A DNA stretch of 16,504 nucleotides from assembly GCA_002803225.1 (NCBI GenBank), contig NXFV01000608.1, forward strand, positions 1 to 16,504, in the 5' to 3' direction. Each line of letters begins with the position of its first letter. Positions within the stretch are counted from its first letter, which is position 1. The notes under the pieces are model-generated. The model saw nothing but the letters and a program-made list of their open reading frames with translations. It made no database searches and was not told the origin of the DNA. The translations under genes were made by a program, and so were the position numbers. This DNA comes from Gamarada debralockiae (lineage: Eukaryota; Ascomycota; Leotiomycetes; Helotiales; Hyphodiscaceae). Shown here one piece after another: positions 10,252-16,504 of this stretch.

Positions 10252-11134
10252 TCATTGAGCAATCTGCATTCCAAACTTCACGTACGGAAAGTCCACCAAA
10301 CTTTCCAAGCAATGGCCAAATCCATCACCAATTTCACCGAGCTGGGACATCTCTTCGTTATCAAGTTCTCCCATCCCGCTTCTACCAGCCAGGACATCAT
10401 CCTCTCGTCCCTCGTACTCTGTCTTCAGCTCAGGATGTGGCACCCAGATGACTCTCATGCCAGCCTTTCTTCCAGCCTCAACGCCTGGAACACTGTCTTC
10501 GAAAACTAGACATTCCTCGGGTTTGATCTTGTCCTCCAACTTCGCATTTATGGCGTCCAGTGCGAGTAAGTAAATATCCGGCGCAGGCTTCCCTCTTCCA
10601 GCCTTCAGTCCAGGATTGTCCCCCAATATGCGATTGCTTTCATTGAACACACTACCGAATAGACCTCCAATTTCTGGACGCGAGACTTTGAGATTATACA
10701 AATGTGCTGTACTGCTTGAAGCCATTGCGACCTCAATCTTCTTCCCATCTTGACCCCTCGCATTCTTCAAATCCTCCAGTATTGTCTTCGCACCAGGCAA
10801 CAATTCGCAATCGGGATAATGTGTAACCCTTTGTATTCTTGTCTCCTCGTCGAATTCTTCCCGCGAGATCGGTAGGTTTGCCCAGGCATAAAGTTCGTCG
10901 TCCCCAACTGCGGATGGGACGCCCATCATTTTCGGTCTGAGAGACCATGGTATGGGAGATTTGTTGTATTTCGCGAGGATGTTGTCCATGCAGTCGAAGT
11001 AGAGATCTTCTGTGTTTATGAGGAGGCCGTCCATGTCGAAGATGCAGGCTCGGATCGGGGGAAGGCTGAGGTTCGCGGTTAGCTGAGTGACGTGGGGCTC
11101 GTTAGATGTCTTGCCTTGGGTTTTGGGAAGCCAT
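10252..11134 (-). CDS. HAD-superfamily phosphatase, pseudouridine-5'-phosphatase-like, two exons, 277 aa
   Basis: Seen: the long exon 11065-10252 encodes all four HAD motifs. Motif I is FDMDG with nucleophile Asp17 and acid/base Asp19; motif II is ASSS at 122-125; motif III is Lys166 in GKPAPD; motif IV is VFEDS with Glu196-Asp197. A helical cap lies between motifs I and II, as in subfamily IA. Family knowledge: order and spacing match human HDHD1/GS1 (pseudouridine-5'-phosphatase) and related fungal sugar-phosphate phosphatases; substrate not determined, cytosolic, Mg-dependent. Start choice: beginning at the first in-frame Met (11034) would delete the nucleophile Asp. A 20-nt exon 11134-11115 joined through a GC-AG intron (11114-11066, donor AG|GCAAGA, CTAAC-type branch site, CTCAG acceptor) restores phase exactly and yields MASQNPSLPPIRACIFDMDG, a natural N-terminus. 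Total 834 nt including stop. A frameshifted start would be the alternative reading. Confidence 0.92.
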
Positions 11135-12687
11135 TGTCGAGCTAGTCAGTATCGGATGTGTGGATGCGTTCTATATCGATAAACGGTCGTTAGACGCGTC
11201 TGACGGCGTTCTTGAACTCGGGCTGGTTTTTGAGAATTGTCTGTTCCTCTGGAACGATGGAATTGATACTCCTGCGAGAGATCATCGTCGACTGCACTTT
11301 TCTGGACGAAGGGCTCGAAATAGCAGATCCTTGTCAACAACTCGAAGTGGAAAGGTTAATGAGAAGCGGCTGCGCGGCTGAATGAAGCCTGCTTACAAAG
11401 ATATGCGAAAATGATGTCTACGTCGGCAAAACCCACCAACTCGACAACCCCTAGCATCACTCACGATTTCACCATCAGAAGTCCCGGTATATTCTTTCTC
11501 AGCTATCCAAGAAGTCTAGTACTTGGAGAACTCTGAGCTCTTGAGAGAGAAGCCGGAAGGTTACCTGGGAATTGGATTGGGCTTGAATCGAGGCAAGATT
11601 GGTCGATGACGAATCTTGTTACATTTAGCTGTCTACACTGCTCTATCTACTACCTTCCCATCGAAGTCTGTGATAGTACGCAGATGAATCCCCCCGAAAC
11701 CGTTGCATTCACACTTCCAGTCAATTAGCGAACATCCTCACGAACACTCCTTCGAATCAATTTGCACCACGCTCCGTATCTTTGCGAACAGCCTCGAACA
11801 CGATGTGGGAACGAGTGATCGTTGCTATATGCAGGAGAAGGTCAATTAAAGTCTACTTGGGTTTACGCATGATCTGGCACAGCGTCGAACCCTTCGGGAG
11901 TTGTTTCAACACAGATCTATCCTTGCTGGACAAGACGTTTTTGAAGTTTAAAGAGCGGCGGAAACGGGCAATACTCCAAGTGTGGGCTGAGGAAGATAGT
12001 GAGAATAATAATTTAGGTCCATTGAGCTCTTCAATCCATCTCATCATGGGCATCTTCCAGGGGTGTATTTTCATTGTTATTAATCTTCACTGTGGTGCTC
12101 CAGCAGCAATATCATCCGTAGTTCGGATACTATAAATATGCTAGAAGCCTGCGCCTTGATCGCCAAGTAACAAAAAGTCAACTGATGATTAATGTATCGG
12201 GAGAAGCAAATCGTATCTTTACGAAGAATCTTGACGTCTCAAAATGCACGCAGCAAGCTCAGGCATTATCTTTTCTCCCATAACTTTCTCACGATGGGAC
12301 CGTGGTTTGCACCTTTCCCAATTGGTATAGTAGTGGTAATCATCATTCTACTCGTAATTGATATCGCAGAACTATTCGATCATATCAAGTTGTCCACCTC
12401 AAGCAGTGCTTATCATTTCTTGTCTAGTTTAGAGGATTATCGAGTCGCTAGGCCCTGGCTTCGATCTTGACGGAAGGGTTACAATAGGGCTAAGATCTGA
12501 TACAACCACTATCTAGTTGGACACTGGAAGTAAAAATTGGTAAAAACCCATTTGCCGCCGTCCTTCAAGAATTTCGCCAACCACTTTGTCGTCCTGTCGA
12601 GGCAGCCGTCCAGTTTCAGCGATTCCTTCACCACCCCCCTTTACTTCACAGGATTTCAAACTGTTTTGACAATCATCCTTTCTTGCA
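11135..12687. other. Intergenic stretch of about 1.55 kb, no gene recognised
   Basis: Separates the divergent HAD phosphatase (minus) and thaumatin-like pseudogene (plus), so it should contain both promoters. Frames of 64-117 codons occur on both strands without family resemblance. One (12192-12470, plus) has a single hydrophobic segment but nothing else in its favour. Just before 12688 the DNA is pyrimidine-rich, as is common ahead of fungal start codons. Confidence 0.45.
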
Positions 12688-13700
12688 ATGCGCTACTCGC
12701 TCCAGGACATTAGCGGCCTCTTGGCCGGTAGGACACTCTTTGGCCAAACCTTCGCCGCCTACATTCCTTCCAAAGTCGAGATTGCCAACTCTACAGTCGC
12801 TGCAATCCAACACCAATCGGAGTCGGTTCAGTCATACATAGTCAACAACAGCAGCACTCTCGCAAAGAGACAAGATGCGACAGCGACGTTTTCGGCCGAC
12901 CCTAATGCCGCCGATTACGCCTACATTTCCCTGATAAAGACTGCATGCGAGCTTCATCTGCCTACCACAGCGCTGTGTACAAAGGCTCAGAGGATACCGT
13001 CTTGACTCTTCACAACAAGGAGCCTACCTGGATGGGAATCTGGCTGGGAAGAGATAATGTGAAGATGCTGATGCCCGATGGTGGGCACAAGAATTACATC
13101 ATGATTCCTCCACATCATTGGGCCCTTCTCCGTATGCCGAGATGGGGAAGCTACCGGAGTACAATGAGAGCCTTTCCTGGATGCGATGAGAACGGTTCGG
13201 ATTGCTTCGGCCCTACCGATGCTGCCACCCAGTTAGAGTGGAATACAACCCCAACTTACGGTTCTGCTGGCTCCTGGTGAGTTAGCCTCAGTCTTGGTAT
13301 GTCACCCCTTAGTCTGCCGATTGCACCAGCCTCTTAACAATAAACAGTTCGAGGTTACAATATCGCCATGTCGGTCGAGGGTCGTGGCCCAGACAACACG
13401 TGCCAACCTCACACGTGCAATATCCCTCACTCTGCCGTTCATAACCAATGCCCCTTCCAAAACAAAGAGACTGGATATAAAAACAGCGGGGATCAGGTAA
13501 TGCGCAGGTCAGATTGTGCTGTTGCAGAAGCTCCTCATCTTTGTTGCCCACAGGGGTATGGCCGCGGGGCCTGTAGGCCATCGAGCCAGCACTTCACAAA
13601 TTACTGTGGCACCTCTGCGTATTTCTGGGCTTTCGACGATGACATACATATGGATTGCTGGCTAGCGGGTAGAATGCAAGTCGAAATTGGCGGAGCATAA
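12688..13700 (+). pseudogene. Thaumatin-like secreted protein, broken by a frameshift and a stop
   Basis: Seen: an ATG at 12688 opens a frame with a weakly hydrophobic N-terminus and a Lys-Arg site (LAKRQDA), suggesting a pro-region cut by a kexin-type protease. Near 12930-12950 the protein continues in another frame: ASSAYHSAVYKGSEDTVLTL, MLMPDGGH, AFPGCDENGSDC and ATQLEWNTTPTYGSAGSW. TGA at 13278-13280 interrupts the expected W-x-VSL-VRGYN segment. A 51-nt intron (13297-13347, GTATGT..AACAG) then leads in frame to RGYNIAMSVEGRG, a Cys-rich region with LCC, and the final YFWAFDDD, ending at TAA 13698-13700. Family knowledge: paired cysteines, the DVSLV-GYN-type strand and the Y-x-AxDD tail are typical of thaumatin/osmotin-like proteins, which are extracellular and disulfide-rich. 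No GT donor in the right phase was found to explain the first frame change as an intron. Lesions are few, so loss looks recent; sequencing error at either site should be considered. Confidence 0.7.
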
Positions 13701-14355
13701 AGTTATCCCAGAACCTCTTGCAGCACGGCATGTTGGTCTGCAGGTTACGCTTCCCTCTGGTGTTCTCGGAGGTCTCATACACATTTCTGGGAGTTTGAGG
13801 AACTTTTGTCAAGTCATCGGCTAGAAGGCCGTGTGAGGAATGTTGAATTATATTTGTGTCTCATTATAACCAGTGATGAATGAGCTTGGAAGAATTGAAG
13901 TTTGAAACAATGATGATGCCTTATGCGATGTTTTTGGTCGCTATTATTTTCCCATCTTGGCCCTTGGGCGATTTATTCTCTGGCGATTTCCGCATATCAG
14001 ATCATCGGTTTTGTTATCCGGGAGTGTAGAGAGATACATTATGGTAGCCGTTATGATGCGAGTCCCAGTTTGGGCGACGATAAGAAGATGATCCATCACC
14101 TATAAGATGTATCGGATATCTTGACGAGGGAAGAGGGATGAGGAGTTAAATTAACGCGTGCTGGAAATGTGAATGAAAAAAAAATTGAAAAGAGATGAGA
14201 AATCTGAAGGCTGTGACCTCACACTGCACGCTAACGAGACTCGTTACCGAGTGCTCTTTAGAGCGCGCCGAGCCTTGGTGCCTCATTATCCGGGAAGAGA
14301 GTGTGATCTGGATATGATTCAATCAAGTGTACAATGTGCTATTTGCGTTGACATC
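13701..14355. other. Intergenic stretch, no gene recognised
   Basis: Between the convergent thaumatin-like pseudogene (plus) and the kinase-like remnant (minus). Frames of 60-75 codons have no recognisable content. The right part may hold further decayed kinase sequence that I could not align. Confidence 0.45.
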
Positions 14356-14359
14356 TTAC

Positions 14360-14734
14360 CAATTTTGACCTCGCCCTTCCGTGTTGATATGCGTGGATGA
14401 TGTAGTTACCTTGACCAGATAAATCGTACCCCAGCAAAAATCTGCTATGTTAATATAGGTGCAGGATTGAGAAAGGTTGGTATTCGACTCACTTGGCTAA
14501 TTACATATGCTATCTCCAGTTCTGTTGGATAGATGGAGCATTGTAATAGATCTTGTATGAGAAGCTTATATATTCAACGATAGCAAAGATTTTGTTTTTG
14601 AACAAATAAGTTTCATAGATATCGACGAAATTCGGATGCTGAATTGGAAGAAGGGGGAAAGGCTCTTCGCCCTTAGGCTCGCCATCAGTCGCGACCCCAA
14701 AGACCCTCATTACAAAGGACGAGGGAGAGGCGTA
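14360..14734 (-). pseudogene. Remnant of a fungal protein-kinase-like domain (N-lobe)
   Basis: Seen on the minus strand: SPSSFVMRVFG, then IQHPNFVDIYETYLF and KIFAIVEYISFS, a frameshift near 14552-14560, then DLLQCSIYPTELEIAYVISQ up to a donor GTGAGT at 14492. A short intron (to 14442) leads to IFAGVRFIWS, a second donor GTAACT at 14409, and a last piece KGEVKIG before GTAAGA at 14359. Family knowledge: HPN(F/I)V ... ET..F ... IVEY ... DLL ... ISQIL.G..FI.S ... GEVKI follows the order of kinase strands beta4 and beta5, helices D and E, and beta7-8. The catalytic HRD and DFG motifs were not found. Start Met, glycine loop and C-lobe are missing or unrecognisable, so this is a fragment, not an enzyme. 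A frame on the same strand extends to 14944, but that part looks like chance sequence. Confidence 0.65.
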
Positions 14735-15166
14735 AGTCAAGTTCGAGGAATGGTTCATAAAATCACGGGGGTTGCAAATAAATGACCTGATTTTCCTCCT
14801 TCCCGAGATCCAGAATTCTTTCTTAGTGGCTCTAGGGGCCGGATGTGAGTGCTTGGAACACCATGATGTGGAGGGGTGGGGACATTTCTTGCTAAGTGGC
14901 GGTGGCGTTGCAGTAGACGTGGTCTCCAAAGATCTTTCGCTCATAATGGCTCAAGAAAGGAACAGAGAAATTAGGGAGAAGGCACTGGCGTCAGGTAGGG
15001 CAGTGGGTACCAAGCCCGCATGGAGGCATGGCTGAAATTTAGGGACGATGAGTTTGTCATAGCGTTTGCAAGAGAACCTCTGACAGTGTTCCTAAGTCCA
15101 CCCCTCAAACTCCTTCAGTGTGGCCCGGATGATTTCCAATAGCGAGGCGAATGTCAACGTAAAGCC
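14735..15166. other. Spacer between kinase remnant and repeat-protein gene
   Basis: No recognisable coding content. The right end follows the stop codon of the repeat-protein gene and likely includes its 3' UTR. An open plus-strand frame (14772-15035) has no family resemblance. Confidence 0.4.
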
Positions 15167-16504
15167 TTATTCCACAGATGCAGCAGCCTGTAGACATCTT
15201 TGCTTGCCCTGGAGAAGCTCAAATATTTGGTTCCGTTGCTGTTTTTGAAGACTGAGTTGCCGAAACACCAGCTGAGGAGTCAAAACCCCAAATTGTTGTT
15301 TCCAACGCTTCTTAAGAACTTCCAGACCATACTCCCAACTTTCATCTGCGGCCTTAAATAATTCCTCTGTAATCTCGATGTTACTTTGTTTGCTCCAGAG
15401 GAATTTGAGAATTGGCACGCCTTGCTGCCAATTCCTAACAGCAGCCTTTAGCACATCTTGAGTAATATGGAAATCGTCTTGCTCTCTCCATAGGAATTGA
15501 AGAACTTGCAACCCCTGTCGCCAATTTTCAGCAGCAGCTTTAATAACATCCTTAGAGATTGGGAGATTGTCTTGCTTTCTCCATAGGAACCGTAGGACTT
15601 GTGCTCCCTGCTGCCAATTGCTAGCAGCAGCTGTTAGCACATCTTCTGTGATTTGGAGGCCGGCTTGCTTGCTCCAAAGGAACCGGAAGACTTGTACTCC
15701 CTGGTGCTCGTTTTTAGCAGCAGCCTTTAGCACGTCTTCTGTGATTTGGAGGCCGGCTTGCTTCATGCAGAGGAACCTAAGGACTTGCACTCCTTGTTCC
15801 TCATTCTCAGCAGCAGCCTTCAGCACATCTTCCGTAATGTGAAGGCCAGCTTCCTTGCTCCAGAGGAACCGAAGGACTTGTACTGCTTGGCGATTTCTAG
15901 CAGCAGCCTTTAGCACGTCTTCTGTGATTTGGAGACCGGCTTGTTTGCTCCAGAGGAACCGGAGGACTTGCACTCCCTGGTGCTCGTTTTTAGTAGCAGC
16001 CTTTAGCACGTCTTCTGTGATTTGAAGGCCGGCTTGCTTGCTCCAGAGGAACCCAAGGACTTGCACTCCCTGTTCCTCATTCTCAGCAGCAGCCTTCAGT
16101 ACATCTTCCGTGATTTGAAGACTGGCTTCCTTGCTCCAGAGGAACCGGAGGACTTGTACTGCTTGGCGATTTCTAGCAGCAGCCTTTAGCACGTCTTCTG
16201 TGATTTGGAGGCCGGCTTGTTTGCTCCAGAGGAACCGGAGGACTTGCACTCCTTGGTCCTCGTTTTCAGCAGCAGCCTTCAGCATGTCTTCCGTGATTTG
16301 AAGGCTGGCTTGCTTGCTCCAGAGGAATCTGAGGACTTGTACTGCATAATGATTTCTAGCAGCAGCCTTTAGCACGTCTTCTGTGATTTGGGGGTCAGCT
16401 TGCTTTCTCCAGAGGAACCCAAGGACTTGCACTCCTTGTTCCTCATTCTCAGCAGCAGCCTTCAGCACATCTTCCGTGATTTGAAGGCCGGCTTGTTTGC
16501 TCCA
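15167..16504 (-). CDS. Tandem 30/31-residue alpha-repeat protein, 3' part (NLR-type repeat array), partial
   Basis: Seen: one open frame of about 445 codons running off the window edge; it ends at TAA 15169-15167. At least twelve units follow the pattern ITEDVLKAAA-xN-xx-(Q)GVQVLRFLWSKQAGLQ, 31 or 30 residues each, followed by a unique basic C-terminus of about 37 residues (TPQLVFRQLS ... SVE). Each unit predicts two short helices, so the array should form an alpha-solenoid. N-proximal units are nearly identical in DNA; the last four (NWQQG, NWRQG, SWEYG types) have diverged. Family knowledge: repeats with an IT-x-x-V-(V/L)-KAAA signature resemble ankyrin-like arrays at the C-terminus of fungal NLR/STAND proteins, where near-identical repeats sense ligands and evolve by concerted exchange. 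The expected NACHT/NB-ARC and N-terminal effector domains would lie beyond the window and are not seen. No stop or frameshift breaks the array, so it is probably under selection. Confidence 0.87.
   Translation of the reverse strand, partial: WSKQAGLQITEDVLKAAAENEEQGVQVLGFLWRKQADPQITEDVLKAAARNHYAVQVLRFLWSKQASLQITEDMLKAAAENEDQGVQVLRFLWSKQAGLQITEDVLKAAARNRQAVQVLRFLWSKEASLQITEDVLKAAAENEEQGVQVLGFLWSKQAGLQITEDVLKAATKNEHQGVQVLRFLWSKQAGLQITEDVLKAAARNRQAVQVLRFLWSKEAGLHITEDVLKAAAENEEQGVQVLRFLCMKQAGLQITEDVLKAAAKNEHQGVQVFRFLWSKQAGLQITEDVLTAAASNWQQGAQVLRFLWRKQDNLPISKDVIKAAAENWRQGLQVLQFLWREQDDFHITQDVLKAAVRNWQQGVPILKFLWSKQSNIEITEELFKAADESWEYGLEVLKKRWKQQFGVLTPQLVFRQLSLQKQQRNQIFELLQGKQRCLQAAASVE
15260..16504. 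repeat. Coding tandem repeat, about 90/93-bp units with a 276-bp higher-order period
   Basis: DNA repeats underlying the repeat protein. Units are 90 bp (RNRQAVQVL type) or 93 bp (ENEEQG and KNEHQG types). A three-unit block of 90+93+93 bp recurs: the marker tactgcttgg occurs at 15881 and again 276 bp later at 16157. A third related unit (tactgcataa) is at 16340, 183 bp on, as if one 93-bp unit were missing. Units near the 3' end of the gene (15260-15620) are more divergent. The array continues past the window. Confidence 0.9.

Noticed and set aside
11403..11458. Minus-strand ATG at 11458 (MLGVVELVGFADVDII...) as an upstream exon of the HAD gene
   Set aside because: The 20-nt exon at 11134 gives an in-phase natural N-terminus, so no further exon is needed.
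12192..12470. Plus-strand 92-codon frame with a hydrophobic stretch, as a small membrane protein
   Set aside because: One hydrophobic segment in AT-rich intergenic DNA; no signal peptide pattern, family resemblance or supporting context.
13277..13347. GTGAGT at 13277 as the donor of the thaumatin-like intron, which would remove the TGA
   Set aside because: It joins to RGYN in the wrong frame; the donor GTATGT at 13297 is the one in phase, leaving the stop in the exon.
14735..14944. N-terminal part of the minus-strand frame starting at 14944 as part of the kinase-like protein
   Set aside because: Composition is Pro/Ser/Lys-rich with no kinase features; it looks like a chance extension of the frame.
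15567..15842. Plus-strand open frame of 91 codons across the repeat array
   Set aside because: Antisense shadow of the repeat-protein frame; the repetition keeps several frames open by chance.
15260..16504. Regular repeats as a possible CRISPR array or satellite
   Set aside because: Units are 90/93 bp without unique spacers, maintain one long reading frame and encode a helical repeat; this is a coding tandem repeat.
1..16504. An undescribed biological system in the window
   Set aside because: Every gene I can read belongs to a known fungal family or is a decayed fragment; nothing supports a new multi-gene system beyond the findings listed.

Overview
The window looks like nuclear DNA of a filamentous ascomycete (Pezizomycotina). 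Genes are split by 45-60 nt introns with GT..AG ends and CTAAC/CTGAC-like branch sites. The gene families (Zn2Cys6 regulator, pisatin-demethylase-type P450, LaeA-like methyltransferase, fungal thaumatin-like protein, VLKAAA-type repeat protein) are typical of that group. A narrower placement cannot be supported. All exon models here were built by hand from reading frame, splice sites and family similarity; no search was run.

Layout from left to right. 1-902: no gene recognised. 903-2620 (-): a complete five-exon Zn2Cys6 transcription factor of 504 aa. 2621-3245: its upstream region, with two TCACGTGA palindromes. 3246-3870 (-) and 5129-5456 (-): two decayed Lys/Glu-rich coding segments of unknown family, perhaps parts of one dead gene, separated by about 1.25 kb with no recognisable gene. 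5726-7487 (-): a complete five-exon cytochrome P450 of 521 aa with a membrane anchor and all landmark motifs, plus a TATA box 100 bp upstream. 7898-9404 (+): a LaeA-like SAM-dependent methyltransferase pseudogene, divergent from the P450. 10252-11134 (-): a HAD phosphatase of the pseudouridine-5'-phosphatase type, 277 aa, whose correct N-terminus requires a 49-nt GC-AG intron after a 20-nt first exon. 12688-13700 (+): a thaumatin-like secreted protein broken by a frameshift and a stop. 14360-14734 (-): a remnant of a protein-kinase-like N-lobe. 15167-16504 (-): the 3' part of a large gene encoding near-identical 30/31-residue tandem repeats, running off the window edge.

Three genes look intact and one is open but partial; five segments are decayed. 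The regulator, the P450 and the methyltransferase remnant could be what is left of a small metabolic or detoxification cluster, but that is inference. The repeat protein resembles the C-terminal repeat arrays of fungal NLR/STAND proteins and is the most dynamic element of the window. No virus, prokaryotic mobile element, CRISPR array, tRNA or rRNA was recognised. I do not see a clearly new system here.
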